From assembly GCA_903901335.1 (NCBI GenBank), contig CAIUQR010000128.1:1-32703 (forward strand): DNA of 32,703 bases. Reading direction: 5' to 3'. The notes beneath the pieces are model-generated. The model saw nothing but the letters and a program-made list of their open reading frames with translations, ran no database searches and had not been told where the DNA came from. Shown here one piece after another: positions 1 through 6,501 of the stretch; position 1 is the stretch's first letter, and each line of letters opens with the position of its first letter. A program made the position numbers and the translations under genes. This stretch comes from an uncultured delta proteobacterium. GTDB taxonomy: Bacteria; Desulfobacterota; Desulfobulbia; Desulfobulbales; Desulfocapsaceae.

Positions 1-134
1 AATGTCTTCAAGAGTATCTCGATGAATTTTGTTATCGTTTTAATCGGAGATTCTGGGAACCGGAACTTCCCCTACGTTTACTCAACGCTTGCCTTGCCCA
101 CGTACCGATTAGGCTTGCTGAGTTTCATTCATAG
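1..134 (+). CDS. IS1595/ISXO2-like transposase, C-terminal end (partial, runs off the left edge)
   Basis: An open frame begins at base 3, continues off the left edge, and stops with TAG at 132-134, leaving 43 residues. It contains YLDEFCYRFNRRFW followed by a Leu/Arg-rich stretch ending LRLLNACLAHVP. Aromatic-rich YLDEF..RFNRR tails are typical of the ISXO2-like DDE transposase domain of IS1595-family elements, where they follow the last catalytic residue. The stop lies 12 bases before the PilZ start, so an insertion sequence probably ends close to 134. No terminal inverted repeat can be confirmed because the other end is outside the window. Family assignment is from motif memory; that this is transposase coding sequence is fairly secure. 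Confidence 0.68.
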   Translation, partial: CLQEYLDEFCYRFNRRFWEPELPLRLLNACLAHVPIRLAEFHS

Positions 135-146
135 CCACTTTTAAAA

Positions 147-695
147 ATGAAAAAGAAAGAAAAACAGTGCGCAGTCTGTCCATTCTGGTCTCCGGCTGAA
201 AAGACCTGCAAGATGCAGGCACCAGGACTCTTTATTCCACTGGATGACCACGTTGAGATCTATTGCAAAAGACCTGAGTATGTACTTTGTCGGCAGTACA
301 GGTTAGGTCAGGATATCAACCGGGAAACCGGAAAGGCAGCCCTGAATATCAAAACGGGGAATCGACGCCAACACCCCAGAATCACAAGTAATCACCTTCT
401 TTCTCTTGTTCGGCTGAGCGACTCTGGACAGGTGGTTTGTAACCGCCCTTCCAGGGCCAGCACCCTGGACCTCAGTTCCGGAGGCATGCGTCTTACTACC
501 AGAGAATTGCTGATGCATGACAGCATCATCCAGTTTCACTTCAAGAGTCCTTTCCCTTCAACTCTAAAATCGGGATTGGCGCAAGTGAAATGGTGTGAGC
601 TGGCCGGCAACGATCTGGAATATCATGCAGGCCTGGCCTTCCAGAACGACGAGGTTGTTCGGGCAATGGACAGTTATCTGGGTTCACAGGCCTAG
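147..695 (+). CDS. PilZ domain protein with Cys-rich N-terminus
   Basis: This 182-aa cytoplasmic protein is a probable c-di-GMP receptor. The N-terminal ~50 residues carry five cysteines (C8, C11, C21, C40, C48), including a CxxC pair, a pattern that could hold a metal. The C-terminal ~110 residues form a PilZ domain: the RxxxR ligand-binding motif is at R74-R78 (RRQHPR) and the D/NxSxxG motif is DLSSGG at 108-113. No membrane segment or enzymatic domain is visible. The ATG at 147 has only an A-rich leader and no good Shine-Dalgarno sequence, so the start is moderately certain. It is one of three PilZ proteins in the window. It stands alone between a transposase remnant and the convergent ampG gene. 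The metal-binding idea is inference. Confidence 0.85.
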   Translation: MKKKEKQCAVCPFWSPAEKTCKMQAPGLFIPLDDHVEIYCKRPEYVLCRQYRLGQDINRETGKAALNIKTGNRRQHPRITSNHLLSLVRLSDSGQVVCNRPSRASTLDLSSGGMRLTTRELLMHDSIIQFHFKSPFPSTLKSGLAQVKWCELAGNDLEYHAGLAFQNDEVVRAMDSYLGSQA

Positions 696-717
696 GAAGG
701 GCGGTGTAATTCCCTTC
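696..717. terminator. possible weak bidirectional hairpin between convergent genes
   Basis: GAAGGG (696-701) and CCCTTC (712-717) can form a 6-bp stem with a 10-base loop in the 44-base gap between the convergent pilZ-domain gene and ampG. There is no strong T-tract directly behind it, so intrinsic termination is only suggested by its position. Confidence 0.28.
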
Positions 718-739
718 AGCACATCATTTCCCCCCAATC

Positions 740-2299
740 TCATTTTATTTCGACTACATCCTTAGCCATCCAGACCAGGATCAGAACCGGAATTCCCATC
801 ACTGCAGTAAGGAGGAAAAACGACTCATATCCCCATGCGGTGACAATCTCACCGGAATACCCGCCGATCAGCTTCGGAAACAGGGTCATCATCGAGCTGA
901 ACAGGGCATATTGCACTGCAGTAAAGGAGATATTGGTCAGACTGGAGAGAAAGGCGACAAAGGCAGTAGCCGCAAGCCCGGCGCTGAGATTATCGACCGC
1001 AATGACCATAGTCAGCATTGAGATATCGGCACCGCTCCCGGCAAGAAGCATAAAGAGCAGGTTGGAGACTGAGGACAGGAAGGCCCCGAGAAACAGGATC
1101 GCATACACCCCATACCGTAACGTCAGCATTCCACCTAAAAAGCCCCCAAAAATCGTCATCCCGACACCATAGACCTTGGTAACCCCGGCAATGACATTCT
1201 TGCTGAAACCCATATCGAGATAAAAAATATTGGAGACAACCCCCAAAACAATGTCGGAAAGTTTATAAAAGCCGATCAGGGTCAATAATAATATCGCGGT
1301 GCGAACACCATAGCGGGAGAAAAAATCCCTGACCGGATCAACATAAGTATCGAAGACCATCTGCCTGTCCACCAATCCGGCAAAGAGAGCAAGCCGTATA
1401 CCTAGCCCCGCGACAAGCAGGGCGATTACCAGGCGGCAGGTTTCAATGCCGAAACTCACAACGTTCATGTTTATTGACATCTCCCTGGCAATCGTGTCTT
1501 TAACAGTCGCTGCCTGAGCGGCGCTGAAGAAGAAGGTGGTTGCAAAAAGAGTGACCACCAGTAAAAATAACCCGAGAAACCGCACATATTGCCAGGTTGA
1601 ATAGACACCATCACCCGGCCGGCTGTTTCTTTCGGGTTCCCGAATAAGCAGTGTGGTTATGACCCCTGCAGCCATCGCGACAGCCATAAGCAGATACGTC
1701 GAACACCAGGCACTGTACTGGTACGCACTTTTACTTGTACCGAAGAAAGAGGCCAGAAACAGCGCCCCGGCCCCGGCAACCAGCATTCCGATTCTGTAGC
1801 CTGCGATATACACAGAGGAAAGCAGGGCCTGGAGCGAGGTATCAACACATTCTATCCGATAGGCATCAACAACAATATCCTGGGTAGCCGATGCAAACCC
1901 GAGCAGGACGGCGGCCATTGCCATGCAGGTCAGACTCTTTCCACCACCGACCGGGTTCACAAGAGCCATCCAGATTATTGCAGCGATAATAAACACCTGG
2001 GAAGCAAGAAGCCATGATCGCCGTCTTCCGAAATACGCTGTCAAAAGGGGTAAGGGCATCCGGTCAACCAGGGGAGCCCAGATAAATTTGAAAGAATACC
2101 CAAGAGATGCCCAGCTGAAGAAGGTTACTGTGCCCCGGTTGACTCCCGCCTCACTCAGCCAGATGGAGAGGGTAAAAAAAATCAATGAAAACGGAATGCC
2201 GGCAGAGAAGCCAAGAAAGAGCATGGCCACTACCCGGGGATGCAACCAGGCTGCAAAGGTCTCACTCCAGGTGCGTTTTTCTTTATCGGGCCTGCTCAT
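740..2299 (-). CDS. ampG: AmpG-family muropeptide MFS transporter
   Basis: This 519-aa inner-membrane permease of the major facilitator superfamily is predicted to import anhydro-muropeptides (GlcNAc-anhMurNAc-peptides) for cell-wall recycling. The N-terminus shows the AmpG pattern: a first helix with FLGFSAGIPF, then WLSEAG, a loop with FKFIWAPLVDR, and the family-typical GFASATQDIVVDAYRIE at about residues 134-150. Many hydrophobic helices follow through to the C-terminus. The length is close to that of known AmpG proteins (about 490-520 aa). The ATG at 2299 is preceded by a GGGAGG sequence about ten bases upstream. It is divergent from cysS across a 223-bp gap. Substrate assignment is by family only. 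Confidence 0.88.
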   Translation of the reverse strand: MSRPDKEKRTWSETFAAWLHPRVVAMLFLGFSAGIPFSLIFFTLSIWLSEAGVNRGTVTFFSWASLGYSFKFIWAPLVDRMPLPLLTAYFGRRRSWLLASQVFIIAAIIWMALVNPVGGGKSLTCMAMAAVLLGFASATQDIVVDAYRIECVDTSLQALLSSVYIAGYRIGMLVAGAGALFLASFFGTSKSAYQYSAWCSTYLLMAVAMAAGVITTLLIREPERNSRPGDGVYSTWQYVRFLGLFLLVVTLFATTFFFSAAQAATVKDTIAREMSINMNVVSFGIETCRLVIALLVAGLGIRLALFAGLVDRQMVFDTYVDPVRDFFSRYGVRTAILLLTLIGFYKLSDIVLGVVSNIFYLDMGFSKNVIAGVTKVYGVGMTIFGGFLGGMLTLRYGVYAILFLGAFLSSVSNLLFMLLAGSGADISMLTMVIAVDNLSAGLAATAFVAFLSSLTNISFTAVQYALFSSMMTLFPKLIGGYSGEIVTAWGYESFFLLTAVMGIPVLILVWMAKDVVEIK

Positions 2300-2522
2300 T
2301 CTTGTCTTTTCCTCCCAATGCGATTATTCTGTTTGTTTTAAAGCAGAAATGATAATGCACACTCTCTGACCAAAACGCAAGATAAAGAAATGGTTAACAT
2401 CTGCTCCCGGCAACCATCACAGCACCAAGGTAACCAACTGATCATTTCTCGTTGCCCGTAATGCCGGAATCAAGATAATAAAAGAGAACAGACACCACCC
2501 TCTGAGGTGGTCAAAAGGAACT
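2300..2522. promoter_or_regulatory. divergent ampG/cysS intergenic region with a hairpin at the cysS ribosome-binding site
   Basis: This gap between two divergent genes must carry both promoters, but no convincing -35/-10 pair stands out. A perfect stem, ACCACC (2494-2499) with GGTGGT (2506-2511) around a 6-base loop, ends five bases before the AAGGA (2516-2520) of cysS. A hairpin there could influence translation initiation, but this is inference. Confidence 0.35.
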
Positions 2523-3998
2523 ATGTCGATCAGAATTTACAACACACTCACCCGAAGGAAGGAACTCTTCACCCCGCTTGAGCCGAACCATGTCAGGATT
2601 TATGTCTGCGGCATTACATCATATGACTATTGTCACATCGGACATGCCCGCTCGGCCCTGGCCTTTGACATGATTGTCCGTTATCTGCGCTATCGTGGTT
2701 ACACCGTCACCTACATCCGCAACTTCACCGATATTGATGATAAAATAATCAACAGGGCGGCCGAACAGAACACCACTACGGAAGAGCTGGCTGATCGTTT
2801 TATCCGTGAATTTTATATAGATATGGACGGTCTTGGAATCGACCGTCCGACCTTGGAACCTAAGGCGACCGCGCATATTAACGAGATGATCGACCTGATT
2901 GCCGAACTGATCGATTCCGGATTCGCCTATCAATCCGGCAATGATGTGTATTACTCGGTCAACAGTTTTCCGGAATATGGGAAACTTTCCGGTCGTAACC
3001 TTTCAGATATGCAGGCCGGGGCCAGGGTTTCCATCAATGAACAGAAAAACAATCCGATGGATTTCGTCCTCTGGAAGGGTTCCAAACCCGGCGAGCCGAC
3101 CTGGGACAGCCCCTGGGGACCAGGCCGGCCGGGTTGGCATATCGAGTGCTCAGCGATGAGCCGGAAATATCTGGGCAACACCTTTGATATTCATGGGGGC
3201 GGTCAGGATCTGATCTTTCCTCACCACGAGAACGAACTCGCCCAGAGCGAAGGAGCCAACAAAGCGCCTTTCGTCACCACCTGGATCCACCATGGCTTCG
3301 TCACGATCAGAGACGAAAAAATGTCGAAATCACTCGGCAATTTTCTGACAATTCGCGACATTGTAAAACAGTATCACCCCGAGGTAATACGGTTTTTTAT
3401 CTTTTCGACCCATTACAGAAATCCGCTGGACTTCTCCGAAACGGCCATGCAGGATGCGACAGCAGGACTGGACCGGTTGTATAGCTGTGTCGCCGCTATC
3501 GATTGCCTGACTGCGGCAGGCGACCTCAATGTTCCTTCTCTGATCTCGAAGAAAGACCGGGTGAAGCTTACCTCCATGGAAGAGCGATACCAACAGGCCA
3601 TGGATAACGACTTCAATACGGCCCAGGCCCAGGCTATCCTGTTTGATACCGCCAAGATTTTGAATAAAATCGAACAGCAGCTGACTGAAAATTCTTCCCC
3701 GGAGGATGTCCACTTCCTCCGGGATACCCTCGTCGTCTTCAAGAAACTGGCAGGAATCATGGGACTCCTGCAGGAAGATGCCGTCACCTACCTGCGTCAA
3801 AAAAAGGCGGCTTTACTCGAAGGACTGGATATTGATGAACTCACCATCGAGGCGATGATCAAAGAACGGAATGAGGCCCGTGGTGTCCGGGACTGGGCTC
3901 GTAGCGACCAGATTCGGGACCGGCTTCTGGCAAAAAATATTGAATTAAAAGACGGCCCCGAAGGGACAGCCTGGGTAATAAAACGAAATCAGATATGA
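2523..3998 (+). CDS. cysS: cysteinyl-tRNA synthetase
   Basis: This 491-aa class I aminoacyl-tRNA synthetase charges tRNA-Cys with cysteine in the cytosol. The ATP-binding HIGH motif is present as CHIGH at residues 37-41, eight residues after the zinc-ligand Cys29. The second zinc cluster is visible as WHIECSAM followed by GGGQDLIFPHHENE, which supply the remaining Cys, His and Glu ligands. The KMSKS loop is DEKMSKSLGN near residue 266. The C-terminal helical anticodon-binding region and a short tail ending GTAWVIKR match full-length bacterial CysRS. The ATG at 2523 has AAGGA upstream. amrB follows 13 bases after the stop, so the two are probably co-transcribed. Confidence 0.97.
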   Translation: MSIRIYNTLTRRKELFTPLEPNHVRIYVCGITSYDYCHIGHARSALAFDMIVRYLRYRGYTVTYIRNFTDIDDKIINRAAEQNTTTEELADRFIREFYIDMDGLGIDRPTLEPKATAHINEMIDLIAELIDSGFAYQSGNDVYYSVNSFPEYGKLSGRNLSDMQAGARVSINEQKNNPMDFVLWKGSKPGEPTWDSPWGPGRPGWHIECSAMSRKYLGNTFDIHGGGQDLIFPHHENELAQSEGANKAPFVTTWIHHGFVTIRDEKMSKSLGNFLTIRDIVKQYHPEVIRFFIFSTHYRNPLDFSETAMQDATAGLDRLYSCVAAIDCLTAAGDLNVPSLISKKDRVKLTSMEERYQQAMDNDFNTAQAQAILFDTAKILNKIEQQLTENSSPEDVHFLRDTLVVFKKLAGIMGLLQEDAVTYLRQKKAALLEGLDIDELTIEAMIKERNEARGVRDWARSDQIRDRLLAKNIELKDGPEGTAWVIKRNQI

Positions 3999-4011
3999 TG
4001 GAGGTAAGGCC

Positions 4012-4815
4012 ATGGTCAGAATTCCAGCAGTTGCAGACCGTTTCTATCCCGGCAGCCAAATCGCCCTCACCCGTGAAGTAAGGAAACTGATCGGAACCGT
4101 CCCGGCCGACAGACAGAAGACCCTGGCTGTGGTCTCCCCTCATGCCGGGTATATCTACTCCGGGGCGATCGCGGCTGAAACACTGCGGCAGGTGGTCGTT
4201 CCTGAGACCGTCATCATCCTTGGCCCCAATCATCATGGTCAGGGCGCCGAGATCGCACTTTCCACATCCATCTGGGAGATGCCCATGGGCGATGTCCCGA
4301 TTGACATGGACCTGGCAGAGAGAATCCTGGCGGGATCTCCGTTCATTAAAAAAGACGAGGCAGCCCATCGATTTGAACATTCTCTGGAGGTGCAGGTCCC
4401 TTTTCTCCAGGAGATGCAGCCGAATCTGAACATAGTTCCATTGGTCATCTCTCATATCACCTACCCGATGTGTGAAAAGGTAGCGAACGTCCTCGCAGAG
4501 TCCATTAAAGAATCCGGCAAGGACGTTCTTATCGTCGCCTCAAGCGATATGACCCATTACGAACCGCGACGAGTTGCGACCCAAAAAGACTCCCTTGCTC
4601 TCGATAAGCTGCTGGACCTCGACCCTGCAGGACTGTACCGAATCGTCGTTGATGAAGGAATCACGATGTGCGGATTTATCCCGGTAACCATCGCCCTGCT
4701 GGCATCCCTGCAATGTGGAGCACGGCAGGCCAGGCTTGTGCGATATACCGACTCCGGGGAGGTCTCCGGGGATACCGGTCAGGTGGTAGGCTATGCGGGT
4801 GTAATCATCTTTTAG
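4012..4815 (+). CDS. amrB: AmmeMemoRadiSam system protein B (Memo family)
   Basis: This 267-aa cytoplasmic protein of the Memo/DODA-like fold is homologous to class III extradiol dioxygenases. Characteristic stretches are HAGYIYSGAIAAETL (residues ~43-57), GPNHHG with its paired His (~70-75), FEHSLEVQVPFLQ (~122-134) and ASSDMTHYEP (~176-185). These hold the conserved His/Asp/Glu residues of the active-site-like pocket. In many bacteria and archaea the gene accompanies an AMMECR1 protein and a radical SAM enzyme. Neither partner is in this window, so its exact role is unknown. GGAGG lies seven bases before the ATG, and the gene starts 13 bases after cysS, indicating an operon. Confidence 0.92.
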   Translation: MVRIPAVADRFYPGSQIALTREVRKLIGTVPADRQKTLAVVSPHAGYIYSGAIAAETLRQVVVPETVIILGPNHHGQGAEIALSTSIWEMPMGDVPIDMDLAERILAGSPFIKKDEAAHRFEHSLEVQVPFLQEMQPNLNIVPLVISHITYPMCEKVANVLAESIKESGKDVLIVASSDMTHYEPRRVATQKDSLALDKLLDLDPAGLYRIVVDEGITMCGFIPVTIALLASLQCGARQARLVRYTDSGEVSGDTGQVVGYAGVIIF

Positions 4816-4858
4816 GTTGCTTCCACCCTTGGACTGCAGTCCGTCAGGAAGAGCAACC
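4815..4858 (+). other. structured 3' region of amrB: imperfect hairpin enclosing a 12-bp palindrome
   Basis: GGTTGCT (from 4815, the last base of the amrB stop) pairs with AGCAACC (4852-4858), and the stem extends inward with TCC/GGA across a small bulge. The apical part contains the perfect palindrome GGACTGCAGTCC (4831-4842). There is no T-run after it, so it may be a Rho-type or RNA-stability element rather than an intrinsic terminator. Confidence 0.4.
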
Positions 4859-4905
4859 CGAAGCAAAGCCCCACAGCGGATCTCGCCTGATAAGTTTCAA
4901 ACACC

Positions 4906-4933
4906 TGCAGACTATCCATTTGCAGACTATCCA
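4906..4933. repeat. two tandem copies of TGCAGACTATCCA
   Basis: TGCAGACTATCCA occurs exactly at 4906-4918 and again at 4921-4933, a 15-bp period of about 1.5 helical turns. It lies 23 bases upstream of the tRNA-Gln -35 box, so it could be a binding-site pair or simple slippage. No known operator is recognised. Confidence 0.55.
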
Positions 4934-4955
4934 CCTGATCAGTTACGATTTTTTC

Positions 4956-4984
4956 TTGACAGTCAGGACTATTTTTTCTATATA
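4956..4984 (+). promoter_or_regulatory. sigma-70 promoter of tRNA-Gln
   Basis: TTGACA at 4956-4961 is a consensus -35 box, followed after a 17-base T-rich spacer by TATATA at 4979-4984. An overlapping TATACT at 4981-4986 would give a 19-base spacer. Transcription would start near 4991, about 18 bases before the mature tRNA 5' end, which suits RNase P processing. Confidence 0.75.
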
Positions 4985-5008
4985 CTTGTCCTCACCATTG
5001 CATACTGA

Positions 5009-5082
5009 TGGGGGATGGTCTAATGGTAAGGCGGCGGACTCTGACTCCGCTTATCGAGGTTCGAGCCCTCGTCCCCCAGCCA
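5009..5082 (+). tRNA. tRNA-Gln (anticodon CTG)
   Basis: This 74-base tRNA has an encoded CCA (5080-5082). The acceptor stem TGGGGGA (5009-5015) pairs fully with TCCCCCA (5072-5078), giving the U1-A72 pair typical of bacterial tRNA-Gln, with G as discriminator base. The anticodon stem GCGGA/TCCGC encloses the loop CTCTGAC, so positions 34-36 are CTG, reading the glutamine codon CAG. The D-arm (GGTCTAATGGTAAGGC) and the T-arm with GGTTCGAGCC are canonical. It is flanked by its own promoter and terminator. It is also the nearest candidate integration target for the integrase relic at 5.6 kb. Confidence 0.97.
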
Positions 5083-5091
5083 AACAATAAC

Positions 5092-5132
5092 AAGCACTTA
5101 CTTCTTTTTGAAGTAAGTGCTTTTTTGTTTTT
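5092..5132 (+). terminator. intrinsic terminator of tRNA-Gln
   Basis: A perfect 13-bp stem, AAGCACTTACTTC (5092-5104) with GAAGTAAGTGCTT (5110-5122), closes a TTTTT loop and runs straight into a T-rich tail (5121-5132). It begins ten bases after the tRNA 3' end. Confidence 0.93.
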
Positions 5133-5597
5133 CAGATGATTTGTACAACTCCCGTACAACCTCAGCATGTAATTGCCGCTTTTCAGATTCTTCGTTACGC
5201 ACCATTGCTACCACTTAAAAACAACGACAACGATCAGCAAAAAGCCAATGGGAATCCTAATCTTTCCTGCAATCGCTCAATCACTTTCACCCTTACTCAA
5301 CTGTTAACCTTTTCTGAAACCTCCCCCGAAGGGGGTAGGGGGTATTTATATATTCTCCTTCCTTTATATAGTGGATACGACACCCGTGTCGCACCACTGA
5401 CGACAGCCGTGTCGTACCACTACTGAAATGACCCTGACGCTGAAGATATATCAAGTGGCACTGATGCTCACATTCCTTTGACAACCTCAGATTTTTGGAT
5501 TCAGCGGCGAGAAAACCGGCCAGAATTTTGGCAGGACGCAAATGTAATAATATTTAAGTCAATCTTTGTGGGCATTATGCGTAACAAGTTGGCCTGT
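5133..5597. other. gene-poor stretch behind tRNA-Gln, without a supportable gene
   Basis: No reading frame here has both a ribosome-binding site and recognisable protein character. Short minus-strand frames exist, one ending in a Lys-rich peptide that overlaps the terminator, but none is convincing. Visible structure includes a CCCCC-GAA-GGGGG mini-hairpin near 5324-5336 and a two-copy palindromic repeat (5377-5421). The position between a tRNA and an integrase relic suggests degraded mobile-element DNA. Confidence 0.5.
5377..5421. repeat. two tandem 22-bp units, each with an internal CGACA..TGTCG palindrome
   Basis: The units ACGACACCCGTGTCGCACCACT (5377-5398, given here only as coordinates plus the core CGACAC-CC-GTGTCG) and 5400-5421 differ at two positions, with a 23-bp period. 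Each core is self-complementary, and GTGG at 5371-5374 can also pair with the CCAC tails. It could be a dimeric-regulator operator, a recombinase arm site or an orphan repeat. No match to a known element is claimed. Confidence 0.6.
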
Positions 5598-5751
5598 TTA
5601 TCCATGCAGGCTTTCGATCCATCTGATTGCTTCCTGATCAGAAACCTTGCCGAGATTGTGTACGCCCACCAGAGCAGCTTCTAATTCCTCCAGGGAACAT
5701 CGGTGCTGACTCTTCTGAACTAGATGCTGGCTGCTCTGGTATGATTTTCAT
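5598..5751 (-). pseudogene. tyrosine-recombinase C-terminal fossil, frameshifted
   Basis: Reading the minus strand, an ATG at 5751 directly abuts the stop of the 53-aa gene. It opens a Ser/Glu-rich frame that ends at 5638. Another frame over the same DNA ends at 5598 with LGKVSDQEAIRWIESLHG. That tail matches LGKVNDSEAIRWIETLYG, the last 18 residues of the integrase at 31631, at 14 of 18 positions. Both copies stop right after the final Gly. The match begins just after the point where the catalytic Tyr would sit (RYLGKV in the integrase, HNLGKV here), so the active site is missing. The underlying DNA differs at many codon third positions, so this is an old relative rather than a recent copy. 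Confidence 0.62.
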
Positions 5752-5913
5752 TTATTCACCCTCGCTCAGTTTCCCTGCAATTTCTGCAATTTCAATTAGC
5801 CCTGCTCTTCGACCTTCGGAAAACGCGAATTCGATTTTTTTATCTTCTCCAATATCGGACCACGGGGTATCATATTCGGCGTTCCACATTTCAACAAGTT
5901 CAGTGTATGTCAT
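5752..5913 (-). CDS. small hypothetical protein, 53 aa
   Basis: An uninterrupted 53-codon frame runs from an ATG at 5913 to a TAA at 5752. It is preceded by a perfect AGGAGG four bases before the start, and a second GGAGG lies a little further upstream, so translation is likely. The product begins MTYTELVEMWNAEY and continues with acidic and aromatic residues (DTPWSDIGEDKK) and an amphipathic helix-like C-terminus. It is acidic, with no signal peptide, membrane segment or cysteine. I do not recognise the family. Strong SD plus very small size, next to a recombinase relic, is typical of phage or integrative-element genes. Confidence 0.6.
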   Translation of the reverse strand: MTYTELVEMWNAEYDTPWSDIGEDKKIEFAFSEGRRAGLIEIAEIAGKLSEGE

Positions 5914-6501
5914 TTTTCCTCCTATTCTTTTCCTCCATTTTTATCATTTTTTAGCTCCACCGCCGAGCGACTTTCTTGGAGACTTTTTCAAAAAACAATG
6001 GTTCATCTGTGTCCTCATCTGGAAGACGGGGAGTTTCAATCCTCAATTACTTCCGCCCCTTTTTCAGGATTCAAGGCGCTGGCAATCGCCGCCATATAGA
6101 CCCTCGGTAATGCCTGCTGGTAGATTATTTTCTCGAACACCACCTTCAGGACGAGGGCTTGTCCAAGACTGACGATGAGCAGCACCCGTTGAAGGAAAAA
6201 AGTAAGGAACTTGTAACCGATAAAGGGAAACGAGGAAAGACCTCTGTATCCATCACCAGGCAGGGTAAAAGGAAAGCGTTTTCAAGAGCCTGCACTATCC
6301 GCTGTGAAAAGGAAAATGCTCGACCAGGAATTGCTAAAGTGTAATAATTACAGCTTTATTCAGTCTCAGATCATATCACATCTCCTTGTTTTGAGACTAT
6401 AGAGCGGAAAGATGTTGATATACTCCCAAGGGGATTTTGTTACATATACTGGCCAGCAACCTTACTCAGGATAAGGTCCAACTGTGGAATCTATTTTTAG
6501 G
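5914..6501. other. 588-bp stretch with no confident gene, downstream of the 1022-aa kinase
   Basis: A plus-strand frame of 61 codons from a TTG at 6159 is Lys/Arg-rich. A minus-strand frame over the same DNA, ending at about 6046 with ALNPEKGAEVIED, is equally open, and neither has a good start. Near the right end, ACCTTA and TAAGGT around 6463-6477 form a 6-bp hairpin behind the kinase stop without a clear T-run. The 15-base word ACTCAGGATAAGGTC (6464-6478) recurs at 32563-32577. Confidence 0.45.
6464..6478 (+). repeat. 15-bp direct repeat, left copy (partner at 32563-32577)
   Basis: ACTCAGGATAAGGTC is identical to the sequence at 32563-32577. The pair brackets all the signalling genes and the integrase. 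A 15-bp exact repeat can occur by chance in a window of this size, so an attachment-site role is only a possibility. Confidence 0.4.

Noticed and set aside
5009..5082. Search for a duplicated tRNA-Gln 3' end near the right integrase as an attachment site
   Set aside because: No copy of the T-arm/acceptor sequence was seen in 31484-32703, so the intact integrase cannot be tied to this tRNA.
6030..6050. GTTTCAATCC word resembling the end of a CRISPR repeat
   Set aside because: It occurs once, with no second repeat, spacer pattern or cas gene nearby.
6159..6344. 61-codon Lys/Arg-rich plus-strand frame
   Set aside because: It starts at TTG without a good ribosome-binding site, has no recognisable motif, and the opposite strand is equally open.
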